Shown: positions 1 through 7,308, counted from the stretch's first letter. The stretch is DNA of 10,758 nt from Zygnema cylindricum (GCA_037447655.1 JBBHKE010000628.1:1-10758); one strand, 5' to 3'. Numbers and translations: made by a program. The notes: generated by a model not told the origin, from the sequence alone.

Positions 1-264
1 ATTATTGAAAAATATATCCATCCCATCTCCGGTGATGGTTCCGGTTCGGAAATCGGTTCGGTTTTCGGTTCGGTTTTCCGTTCCGTTGTGCGGAACGGCG
101 TCCGTAACGGCGGCGACCGCATGGGAAGGCTCCGTCGGGTCGCTGACGTCATTGGGGAGGGAGAGAGGAGTGAGGGGTTTTTTCCTTTGGGGCACTTTTA
201 TGGTTAATTTTTTGTCGGGGAATGGAGACATCGCCGTCGCGTCGTTCATCCAGTCGAACCCCAT
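1..264 (-). CDS. Possible first exon of an unidentified protein gene, cut by the left edge
   Basis: An ATG at 264..262 opens an 88-codon frame that stays open to position 1, so the 3' part lies outside the window. I do not recognise the protein. It begins MGFDWMNDAT, then has a basic, proline-rich stretch (KVPQRKKPLTPLSLP, residues 24-38), an alanine/valine patch near residues 49-57 and a short repeat NRTENRT (residues 64-70), which suggests a disordered N-terminus. No signal peptide or membrane segment is apparent. In favour of coding: G or C fills most third codon positions in otherwise AT-rich DNA, the ATG is followed by G, an in-frame stop lies upstream near 307-309, and a microsatellite and ACGT boxes lie upstream. 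Against: the opposite strand is also open here, starting only with TTG, and no homology can be tested. An AT-poor random frame or a transposon fragment is possible. Confidence 0.42.
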   Translation of the reverse strand, partial: MGFDWMNDATAMSPFPDKKLTIKVPQRKKPLTPLSLPNDVSDPTEPSHAVAAVTDAVPHNGTENRTENRTDFRTGTITGDGMDIFFNN

Positions 265-271
265 GGATAGG

Positions 272-440
272 GAGGGTGTGTAAATAGTCAAACAAAAGAG
301 GTGCGGTTATCAAAAAGAGGTGCGGTTAAAATGAAAGAGACTTCAACACTTTTCGACTCCTCCGAGGGTGTGTAAATAGTTAAACAAAAGAGGTGTGGTT
401 ATCAAAAAGTGGTGCAGTTAATATAAAAGAGAGACTTCAA

Positions 441-455
<15 letters not shown>
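272..455. repeat. 92-bp tandem duplication, two diverged copies
   Basis: Copy 1 (272-363) and copy 2 (364-about 455) both begin GAGGGTGTGTAAATAG and align with about a dozen differences, so the duplication is not recent. Each copy also holds a shorter internal repeat of about 18 bp around AAAAGAGGTGCGGTTA. The pair lies just upstream of the minus-strand ATG at 264, so it would be in that gene's leader or core promoter if the gene is real. Confidence 0.85.
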
Positions 456-493
<38 letters not shown>

Positions 494-494
494 T
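444..494. repeat. (CT)n / (GA)n microsatellite
   Basis: About 50 bp of CT dinucleotides with one short interruption near 470-473. Read on the minus strand it is (GA)n lying about 180 bp upstream of the ATG at 264. GA/CT runs are common in plant leaders and core promoters and can be bound by BBR/BPC-type GAGA-binding proteins. The plus strand carries ATATAAAAGAG just before it (near 421), which resembles a TATA box followed by a pyrimidine tract, but no plus-strand gene follows. Confidence 0.9.
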
Positions 495-610
495 TTTAAA
501 ACCACAAAAAGGGAAGGTTCTCGAAGCAGAAAATTTCACTTTGCCTCTTTCTGTATTTTTCTACAAAAATATAATTTTAGATTTTACAATTACAAGAAGG
601 AGATCTTAAA

Positions 611-620
611 AATATATATT
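611..620 (-). promoter_or_regulatory. Weak TATA-like candidate for the minus-strand gene
   Basis: AATATATATT is flanked by A and T runs. It lies about 350 bp upstream of the ATG at 264 and between the ACGT cluster and the microsatellite, as expected of a TATA box with a leader of roughly 300 bases. The stretch is AT-rich enough for chance to explain it. Confidence 0.18.
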
Positions 621-674
621 TTTTGGTGTCAACTTCCACACCTAAAATAGTAAAAAACTTTGTCCGCGCTTGTC

Positions 675-976
675 CACGTGTGGAATTCGCCACTTTGTCC
701 CATTATTAATCAACGCGTGGCGCGCGAAAATGCCGCCAAACAAAGTCTAGATACAGTCACACGTGCAAAGGTGATACGTGGCGAAACAGCAGTACCGTAC
801 GGATTTTTATGGAAAAATTAGAAGGGTTACGCGGCCACGTAGGCTACCTGGCCCGCCGCTGGCGCCGTACGATCTTAGGACTTCTCGGGGCGTCGCAGGG
901 GCATTCGAGCGTCGTACGGATTATCGTCGCACGAAAATGTGGAAGGTTATCGATGGTGTAAAATCTGCCACGTGTC
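675..976. promoter_or_regulatory. Cluster of ACGT-core boxes (G-box / ABRE type)
   Basis: Five ACGT-core sites lie in about 300 bp: CACGTG at 675-680 and 760-765, ACGTGGC at 776-782, GCCACGT at 834-840, and GCCACGTGTC at 967-976. ACGTGGC and its extended forms are the classic plant abscisic-acid response element / G-box bound by bZIP factors (ABF/AREB, GBF, HY5); CACGTG is also bound by bHLH factors. An ACGCGT at 713-718 fits the CAMTA-type CGCG box, and CGTACG palindromes lie at 796, 866 and 913. The cluster starts about 410 bp upstream of the minus-strand ATG at 264, so it may be that gene's stress-responsive promoter. Whether it is active cannot be judged from sequence. Confidence 0.45.
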
Positions 977-1057
977 GAGACTCTTCGTTTCGGATTCATT
1001 TTTGCGGCTGCGTAAATTTAGACTATATCTACAATATTTGAGGATTACAATTGGTAA

Positions 1058-1255
1058 CGCTATTAATGTAAAGGTTTTTTTCGCCACTTATATCATATTT
1101 TCTCCGTACACACATGTCGGATTTTGGATCTGACGGTTGGAATTTATGTAAATGATTCTCGCGCTCCCGTTAGCGTTCCTTTATAGAAAATTAAACATGT
1201 GTGCACGGAGAAAACATTATTTAAATGACCAAAAAAAGCCCTTACACTAATAGCG
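1058..1255. mobile_element. 198-bp MITE with about 60-bp terminal inverted repeats
   Basis: The left arm (1058-1117, starting CGCTATTAATGTAAAGG) matches the reverse complement of the right arm (1195-1255, which reads CGCTATTAGTGTAAGGG on the minus strand). The match runs to the shared inner block TTTTCTCCGT(A/G)CACACATG, with roughly 80% identity. The spacer of about 77 bp has no coding capacity. This is the structure of a non-autonomous DNA transposon. I could not fix a target-site duplication. Comparison with the relative at 3571 suggests the true end may extend a few bases outward, to GTGTATCG. The superfamily is not assigned. Confidence 0.8.
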
Positions 1256-1367
1256 ATACACGGGTGTACTGTACTGTACCTTAGTGTGATAAACACGCTT
1301 CCTTTGGTACATAAAACATTAAAATGGTACGGAATTAATTGCTTGTAATGAAATTACTTCGTAAGCT

Positions 1368-1422
1368 TGTGCGACGGAGTCGCACACTCATATACGGAAT
1401 GTCGCAGGTTCGGAATCCCTGC
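1368..1422 (+). other. Perfect hairpin followed by a tRNA T-arm-like sequence
   Basis: TGTGCGAC (1368-1375) pairs perfectly with GTCGCACA (1379-1386) across a 3-base loop. A second stem-loop at 1404-1422 has GCAGG pairing with CCTGC around GGTTCGGAATCC, which resembles the RNA polymerase III B box GGTTCGAANCC with one extra base. The pair may be the head of a decayed tRNA-derived SINE. No acceptor stem, clear A box or downstream A tail was found, so it is not called a tRNA. Confidence 0.28.
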
Positions 1423-1435
1423 TGTTGACTTCAAT

Positions 1436-1442
1436 ACGTGGC
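1436..1442 (+). promoter_or_regulatory. ACGTGGC (ABRE-type) site
   Basis: Exact ACGTGGC within AATACGTGGCGAG. It is outside the 675-976 cluster and is listed because this word is strongly over-represented in the left half of the window. No gene is visible beside it. Confidence 0.25.
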
Positions 1443-1671
1443 GAGTTTAGGAATGTTGCTGGCGATTTTTGATTGGCTGACGGGATACGTGTCGTATTTA
1501 AACGGACTTTCCAAAAACGTTTTGTAATTCCGGGCGGGAGTCAAAGCTGTCAGCCAGGAGTCACCGGATTTGGCCGTATGTACAGAAAAAGTTAAAAAAA
1601 ATACAAAAACAAATTTTCTTACCAACAGATGTCGAGGAAATCACCACAAGTTGCAGAGGCCAGTACGATTA

Positions 1672-1680
1672 GCCACGTGG
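1672..1680. promoter_or_regulatory. G-box GCCACGTGG
   Basis: A nearly palindromic G-box within TTAGCCACGTGGAAG. It is a plant bZIP/bHLH site type. It lies in a gene-less A-rich tract, so activity is doubtful. Confidence 0.25.
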
Positions 1681-2270
1681 AAGTCGGACAAACAAACGGC
1701 GCTCAAAACTGACAGACGTGTTGAGGAGGATATCCAGAAATCATGGAAAAAAAACAAAAATTGGAGAATCAAAAACAAACGAAAAATATCCAGAACCTGT
1801 GGACGAAAAAAGTAGATAGAAAAATAAAAAATGATAAAAGAGTGAATAAAAGTACAAAAATTATTTGGTACGGACTTGAAGATCCTTAAGTGGATGATGG
1901 AAAATTTTGTTTTTTTGTAGGTTTTGGCCCATCAGAACTTTGTTTTTACGTCCGAAGATAAAAATCTTATTTTTTACCAGATATAGTGTAGATAAATGTG
2001 GAAATATACAAAAAAATCAATCTATAAAAACGTGACGCGATTGGACGACGTGGTGCAGAGGTACACCGAAACAGAACAGAAATATTAATAGGATTTGGTT
2101 AGGAAGAAAAAAACAAAGAAATAGCTGTCAAAGCCGGAATCCTTTGCGTCTTCTTAAGACACTAAAAAAGTAAAAACAAAATTTGTAAAAATTAAATACT
2201 GTAATTTTTCCGAAAAAAAAAGTTATACACCAGTTTTATGCCCTTTCTCGTAAAAAATTTAAACAGGTTG

Positions 2271-2280
2271 GCCACGTGGC
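2271..2280. promoter_or_regulatory. Perfect palindromic G-box GCCACGTGGC
   Basis: The 10-bp palindrome is the strongest form of the plant G-box. It is followed by the GC-rich GGGCAGCGCC. No open frame of promise lies within 500 bp on either strand, so it may belong to a decayed element and not to a working promoter. Confidence 0.3.
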
Positions 2281-3497
2281 GGGCAGCGCCTATGGTCTAA
2301 CGAACAGCTTAAAAAAAACAAAATTCTTGTAAAACCTAATATTTTTTCATTCTCTTGACCGAGTATTCGGGCAACTTGAAAAAAAACACCTGTATCAAAA
2401 CAAACTTTTCTCGTCTTTCTGCAAAGCTAAAAACCCTAATTCAAAAAACGAGAAATCAGTTCCAACCGCGAGTCAACAATTGGCGTGACAATTGTCCATA
2501 TGTACGGACAGACAAGTACAGTATCTTCCAATACGTTTGTCGGAACCTGGTGACTTTCAAAAGTTCCTAAAATCCCGAAAATATTCGTCAATCTAATAAC
2601 GGATCTTCATTGGTTAAATTTTATAATTTTGCTGACGTGTTACCCATGTGGATTTGATTAGTCGTCCGCCGACTACTCGTGGCACAAAACTGTTGCCACG
2701 CACTTTAATTTCGGGAATCAAATAAAAAAATTTAATATAATTAAATAATGAATGAGGCAAGTGGGCTTGACCCGGAATCATCGGAAAATTCAAAATTTGG
2801 TTACGATTTCCAAAGCGAATCAATGCAATATCCGTACATACCGTCCTCCAATCTTGCGCGGTCAATTTCCGGCCTTCCGATCAATTTATGATTTTGATCT
2901 GACGGTAAACATCGCATGTTTGACCTAAATAGTAAATATTGATCCATCGTAGCCGAATCATTAGGTCAGTACGTATGGAAATTGTACCACAATAGTCGTA
3001 CAGTTCGGTGCACTTTAATTTACGAAATGTGAGCGCCTGACAGACGTTTTTGGTCAATTGCTCGGAACGTTCTTCGAAAAATTATGTCAAACAGATTTTT
3101 CGAACTATAAAACTGACGTGGCTGAATGTAGTTCTGAACCCTAAACTGCGGGCACTAATTGGCCGCTCATCACAAATTTAATTCAAGAATACGCATAATA
3201 ACAAATTGTTGGATACGCCAGTTGTACCTAAATCGAACGCCAGAAACAAACACAAGATTTATTGCTAATCTTGACCGTTCGTTTCAAAGAAAACAGCTTT
3301 GGAACAATTAAAAGCAATAATTGCGAAGGTTCCGCGGCGTCGCACAAAGCAATTTGAAAAAGAAACATTCGTTGTCATTCGCCACTTTTTCAGACATGTG
3401 ACGTATGCATGATCGAAGGCTCGAAGAACCTTCGTGCGAAGCATTTTCGCGGCTTTTTTTTTTTTTAGATGCGCTTTTGGCAAGTAGGTGCTTAAGG

Positions 3498-3521
3498 GGG
3501 AATATCTTAGGGAATATCTTA
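3498..3521. repeat. 12-bp tandem duplication
   Basis: GGGAATATCTTA occurs twice head to tail (3498-3509 and 3510-3521) with no mismatch. It is one of many short tandem duplications in the window. Confidence 0.9.
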
Positions 3522-3552
3522 AAGTACATATCGATTATCGATAGAAGGCTAC

Positions 3553-3579
3553 CGATACACAGAACTACACTGTGTATCG
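3553..3579. repeat. 10-bp perfect hairpin at the end of a MITE relic
   Basis: CGATACACAG (3553-3562) and CTGTGTATCG (3570-3579) are perfect inverted repeats with a 7-base loop. The right arm is also the outer end of the MITE-like sequence starting at 3571, and CGATACACGG recurs just outside the 1058-1255 MITE (1254-1263). The hairpin may mark two element ends abutting each other, or a longer terminal repeat than the one visible in the first MITE. Confidence 0.7.
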
Positions 3580-3670
3580 CTATGCGTGTAAGGTTTTTTT
3601 CGCCATTTACATCTTTTTTTCCTGCACACTTAAAAAATTGCTCGTCCGACGGTTGCGATTTAAAGGCAAA
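3571..3670 (+). mobile_element. Truncated relative of the 1058-1255 MITE
   Basis: The run TGTGTATCGCTATGCGTGTAAGG, then a T run, CGCCATTTACATC and CTGCACAC follows the left arm of the 1058-1255 MITE base for base over about 55 bp. Similarity resumes as GACGGTTGCGATTTAAAGGC against GACGGTTGGAATTTATG. No matching right arm is found downstream, so the right half is lost or too diverged to see. Confidence 0.6.
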
Positions 3671-3810
3671 ATTATAACCTAGAGTTTGAGGCGGTGTGCC
3701 CATGTGACCGAAAATTTGGAATGAGACTTTGGATCTTAGCGAAGATTCTCCGTAGTATTGTACTTTTCAAAGTGTTCCCATGTCAAAGAACGAAATCGTA
3801 ACTTTGAAAT

Positions 3811-4000
3811 GTGACGGTTGTAGACGTCGGTACAAATTGTGACGATTGAAGACGACTACGAAACTTACAAAAATTGGTGACATCAAAAAAAACAGTGACA
3901 GTTGAGACGTCATGTTTTTTGGTGACATTGTATATGTTCAGTGTTTTGTGACATTGCGAAGTCACGCTACCTTGTGACGTAATTCGTACGAAAACTTTCC
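3811..4000 (+). repeat. Decayed array of GTGAC-headed units
   Basis: GTGAC begins at 3811, 3839, 3877, 3895, 3922, 3948 and 3974, that is seven times in 168 bp with spacings of 28, 38, 18, 27, 26 and 26. Several units continue in a shared way (GTGACGGTTGTAGACGTC, GTGACGATTGAAGACG, GTGACAGTTGAGACGTC; GTGACATTG twice). This looks like a minisatellite of about 27 bp that has drifted, or subterminal repeats of a DNA transposon. No coding frame crosses it convincingly. Confidence 0.6.
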
Positions 4001-4072
4001 GCGATGGCTTCTCGATAATTTTTTTTTATCTTTTATCACTCGATATACCATCAAACTGCGACATAAGGTATT

Positions 4073-4087
4073 AAAAAAAAAAAAAAA
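4073..4087 (+). repeat. A15 homopolymer
   Basis: An uninterrupted run of 15 A, 55 bp left of the 4143-4713 inverted-repeat element. It could be a retroposon tail, but nothing upstream supports that. Confidence 0.8.
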
Positions 4088-4142
4088 CTCTTTCATTTTA
4101 TACCATTTCATTGAGAGAAGGAGGCGAGAGGAGCGGTACACC

Positions 4143-4713
4143 GCGAATCGTAATTAGAGTAATGAAAAAATTAGAGTATAAAAACAAAAAAAAACAATTA
4201 GAGTAATGAACTCTAATTTATGTGATATAACTTTTTCACAGAGGAAGTTTACTCTAATTTATTATCCGAGCTGAAATTATGAACACTAAATTACGTAGAC
4301 GTACAAAATCTGTCAGTCCGTATAGTTTTGACGTCATTATGACGTTAGTATTATTTGTCGCGCTGAATGTCAGTTAATGTTCACACTGACGACGATGCTG
4401 TCGACGGACGAGAGTCATGCGAACGGCTTTTTTTCGATGTGATTGATTTTTCGTTTAGTGCGATTTCACGTGCGAGAGCGATTCTATTAAATCATTATCT
4501 GTACCTTTTTACTTAAAAAAGTACAATTTGCACGGTCGAACGTCGTCCGTACTCCACACTATTTAAAACGAGCCTATATTACACTTTTTTACGCTATTTA
4601 AACTCACCTAAATTAGAAAAAAGAAAAAAATAGAATCATTTACTCTATTTGATGTCATAGAGTCGAAATTTCGAGCGACCGAATTAGAGTAATTTACTCT
4701 AATTACGATTCGC
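4143..4713. mobile_element. 571-bp non-autonomous DNA element with TTACTCTAAT-rich ends
   Basis: The left end GCGAATCGTAATTAGAGTAA (4143-4162) is the exact reverse complement of 4694-4713. The match extends outward imperfectly by about 6 bases (TACRCY on both sides). The core word ATTAGAGTAA / TTACTCTAAT or a one-base variant recurs in both orientations near 4153, 4170, 4198, 4209, 4249, 4641, 4684 and 4695, concentrated within about 120 bp of each end. This arrangement resembles subterminal transposase-binding repeats. The centre (4270-4560) is CpG-rich and non-coding. Purine-rich flanks exist on both sides, but I could not define a target-site duplication, so the superfamily stays open. Confidence 0.72.
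4329..4347. promoter_or_regulatory. Paired TGACG (as-1-like) motif
   Basis: TGACGTCA at 4329-4336 is followed by TGACGTTA at 4340-4347, a start-to-start spacing of 11. Plant as-1 elements, bound by TGA bZIP factors, have two TGACG motifs about 12 apart. The pair sits inside the 4143-4713 element with no gene nearby, so it may be incidental. Confidence 0.22.
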
Positions 4714-5082
4714 AGCGTAGAGTGAGGAGGAAGGGGGGAGACGAGGACAACGTAAACTTTTGCAAAGGACCCATGAATGAAAGTGGAGGTCTGAGACCCC
4801 TGCATTTTTTTTCCGTACATGCTCGTCACTTTTATAGTACATGTGCGTGACGACGAGCATTAAAAAAAATAGATTGTACTCCCCCTCGTGCAAAAAAAAT
4901 CAAAGACGTGTGACGCGTGCGATAATGTTTTCTTGTTCTTCGATCAACTATTACTTTAAATAAAATCACCTCGCAAGTCGATTTTATTAAGAGTTTGAAG
5001 ATGAAATGGTATGACGTGGCAGTCGGTCAAAAAGATAATAACAACAAACTAGAGTACATTCAAAGATTCAAGGTGACGCAAA
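4714..5082. other. Gene-less stretch with a small inverted repeat
   Basis: No gene is supported. TGCTCGTCAC (near 4820) and GTGACGACGAGCA (near 4847) form an imperfect inverted repeat around TTTTATAGTACATGTGC. The segment also holds TGACGTGGC at 5012-5020, the last of the ACGTGGC words in the window. Confidence 0.5.
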
Positions 5083-5246
5083 ATGTACTATGATTTTCAG
5101 ACATTTTTTGTACGGCATAAGATTTTCTTGTTGTTGGTCCCATTTTGTGGGAAAACAACAGAAAAAAACCCTTACTTTAACACATGGGTACACCACCTAA
5201 CTCTCTCTTACTGGAAATTGGACAATTGTGTACGCAGGCCAATATC

Positions 5247-5486
5247 GATACACGGTGTATTTAACATCCTTATGCAAGCTCGACATATTGTTCGCCCAGG
5301 GAAGTTCAAATCCTCGTTGCCTCACCGCATTATTCAAAACATATTTGGTAGAGTTGTGTATCAAGGGCCCCTTGCCGATATTCGACATGTACTTAATTTT
5401 GGGTACCCAATAATCAATATATATATATATCGTCCTGATACATCGGGAAGTTTAACATCGCAATGTTTTGCAGATATATTGTCTTG
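5247..5486 (+). repeat. Weak direct repeat, period about 190
   Basis: The segment at about 5247-5296 (GATACACGGTGTATTTAACA...) aligns loosely with 5437-5486 (GATACATCGGGAAGTTTAAC...). They share GATACA, TTTAACATC and ATATTG in the same order, at perhaps 65% identity with one gap. The open frame at 5083-5487 spans both, but its sequence shows no domain. Confidence 0.3.
5417..5430. repeat. (AT)7 microsatellite
   Basis: Seven AT dinucleotides, preceded by TAATCA and followed by CGTCC. Confidence 0.8.
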
Positions 5487-6943
5487 ATATGCCAATAATT
5501 TTATGCACAATATATCGAAGCGACGTTGGGTTGGTAAAAAAAAATCAAAAGCCCTTACCCCTTCCCACCCAAAAAGACCACCCCCAACCGTACAATATTT
5601 GTGTAATGAATCTGTACGGACACCCACCTCCCACCAAATATATAGCTATAATTTTTGTTGGCCCCGAGTGATAAACCAGGTCCTTTGATCGTTCTATACT
5701 CAATATACAAAATATCGAATTTATCGTGATAAGTTTTTACCAGGTACGCCACTAATATTTAGGTATGGCCAATGGTTACTTGTTTATACTTTATGTTATC
5801 GAAAGTTGACGAAATAACGTTCATCATTCAAAAATGACCCTGTTAAAAATTATAAAAAAGCTTTCAAAAATGTTGGTTGGGCACAAGATCTTAGGCTTGA
5901 AGAATGTTGAGCTTTGCCTTCTAATTGCGAATTAGCAAAAGTTGAGAAAATTGAAATCCGTACAAGGAATTAAATTTACGTCTATTTAATAAAAGCATTG
6001 GTATTGGTATTATTTGTTTCCCGCACTAATTTGAATCATGATTTTTTTTTAAAGTGCACTTCCTTGTACTATTCCACATTAATTTTCAATAAAGGTTTTG
6101 TTGTTACAACGCACTTTTATTTATAGCGTTAGGTGTCATGAAACACCAATTGGTTTTTAGAGTTATTTGTTTGATTTCGTACCCAAGGAATACATATATA
6201 TGAAATTCAGTCGTACTTTTTAACAATATAGTTACTTATGTACTTTCTACTTTTAGTTGTTGCTGATACGGATCTAGGTATGTGAGCGTTACAAGTTGGT
6301 TGTATATTTTTTGTGTTAACTTTTGATATTTCTATGCATGTCACATGTCACGTTATACATGTTGCGCGTCACATGACACGTCCAAAAAAGCTTTTAGTCG
6401 TCACTGGTACATCATTTCGAAGACGTTTTATATGCACACTTTTTTTGGTACGGTGTGTTACATATGTTTTTGTTTTTGTTTTTTTTGTAGTTCGTGGTTA
6501 AAGCTCTAATGTTGGGATTATAAAAATATTTTTTTAATAAGGTTTTTAGAATCAACTCTTTTGACTATCGATTTTAAGCTTTATTTACCCGTTTATGCAA
6601 TTTTAACATGGACAACGTAACGTAGTTGTGTTATGACATTATTTTTTTATTAGAGCTTGAACAGTGTTGCATATAATTATTTTATAAATGTAAATTATTA
6701 TAAATAATAATGTTCGTAAAAAATATATGTTTTGAATCATAAATGTCTCATGCGCATAAAACACACGCATGAAATGCCAAAATAATAACGAATATGCGCA
6801 TGAAACAAAATCATTTTTTTTAAATGCGTTGACTTTCTTTGACTTCATACTAAAAATAAAAATCAAAAAATATTAAAACATTTAATCAATAACTAAAAAC
6901 GAGACGACAACTTAATCAAAATTTTAGAAGTTCTAAACAAAAA
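5487..6943. other. Gene-less AT-rich stretch
   Basis: About 1.45 kb with no supportable gene. Open frames here are at most about 90 codons and show no motif. Visible items are a C/A-rich patch at 5556-5640, a TCCGTACAA word at 5957-5965, and a cluster of CATG/TCAC words at 6335-6380 that includes TCACATGTCACG and GTCACATGACACG. T runs and TTATTTATAG-like sequence dominate from 6440 to 6700. Confidence 0.55.
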
Positions 6944-7132
6944 CCAGCGACGACATTCTCTCTTCGCTGGAAGCTGGACCGGCAACCAATGATCAAACTG
7001 TCTTCCAGCGATCAGACTGTCTCGTCGCCAGTGACCAGATTGCCTCGGTGCTGAACTCGTCGCCAGGGTCGAGGCAGTGAAAGCCTTGTCAACACCGGCG
7101 TCTTCCCGGCGCCATACTGACGCCTGCCCCAA
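6944..7132. repeat. GC-rich island with about 21-bp internal repeats
   Basis: GC content rises sharply to well over 50% between AT-rich flanks. Degenerate units start at 6991 (GATCAAACTGTCTTCCAGC), 7010 (GATCAGACTGTCTCGTCGCC) and 7033 (GACCAGATTGCCTCGGTGC). CCAGCGA (6944-6950) and TCGCTGG (6964-6970) form a hairpin. A minus-strand frame reads about 75 codons through it, but no conserved domain is visible and it has only a periodic HWRR/DHWL pattern from the repeats. The block may be a captured gene fragment, or the terminal region of the neighbouring hAT element. Confidence 0.5.
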
Positions 7133-7144
7133 TTAGAACATGCC

Positions 7145-7308
7145 AACATTCAAAAATTTACCATTGAAGAAAAAATAAACCATTTTTGAATGTCAAAATT
7201 GAATAATGAAAAAATCACAATTGAAAAAAAAATATCCATTTTTGTATATCAACATCGAATAATGACACATCCACAATTGAAGCAAGTAAAAACCATTTTT
7301 GTATTCAT
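7145..7308 (+). repeat. 56-57-bp tandem repeat, about three copies
   Basis: CCATTTTTG(A/T)AT recurs at 7180, 7236 and 7293 (spacing 56 and 57). It is accompanied each time by A(A/C)AT(T/C)GAATAATGA and CACAATTGAA in the same order; the first copy is partial. The repeat lies just beyond the 3' end of the hAT relic, so it may be part of that element's 3' subterminal region. Confidence 0.75.

Larger units (their letters stand above)
1443..3482. other. Gene-less AT-rich stretch
   Basis: About 2 kb with no supportable gene. From 1570 to 2450 it is strongly A-rich on the plus strand with many A runs of 5-9. The open frames here are under 85 codons, rich in lysine or asparagine, and lack any motif. 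Isolated features are the ACGT boxes at 1672, 2048 (ACGTGG), 2271 and 3116 and a small hairpin at 2656-2674. The phrase GATCTGACGGT near 2898 recurs inside the MITE at 1127 and hints at another decayed element end. Confidence 0.6.

Noticed and set aside
5-283. 92-codon plus-strand frame at the left edge
   Set aside because: It starts with TTG, not ATG, in what looks like a plant nuclear genome. It is the antisense of the better minus-strand frame and has no upstream signals that can be seen.
393-650. 85-codon frame with SLSLSL repeats
   Set aside because: Its middle is simply the translated CT microsatellite and the rest is low-complexity. The start codon is not ATG.
778-1041. 87-codon arginine-rich frame in the ACGT cluster
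   Set aside because: It begins with GTG and lies across promoter-like sequence. No motif is visible, and the composition follows the local GC content.
3308-3703. 131-codon minus-strand frame
   Set aside because: It starts with ATG but runs through the truncated MITE and a T10 run translated as lysines. No domain is seen and other frames overlap it on both strands.
3811-4000. GTGAC array considered as a CRISPR array
   Set aside because: The repeats are 5-10 bases with unequal spacing and drifting sequence, and there is no conserved 25-35-bp direct repeat or cas gene. The genome context is eukaryotic.
5305-5325. GTTCAAATCC resembling a tRNA B box
   Set aside because: There is no pairing T-stem, no A box at the right distance upstream and no acceptor stem.
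5083-5487. 134-codon plus-strand frame
   Set aside because: It is the longest frame of the left half and starts with ATG, but it has no recognisable motif. It spans the weak direct repeat and the (AT)7 run, and several overlapping antisense frames exist. Chance is the simpler explanation without homology or transcripts.
6335-6380. Cluster of CATG and TCAC words as a palindromic regulatory site
   Set aside because: The words do not align into a symmetric site or regular spacing, and no gene is adjacent.
6893-7132. 79-codon minus-strand frame in the GC-rich island
   Set aside because: Its regular residue pattern comes from the about 21-bp DNA repeat, and no family is recognised.
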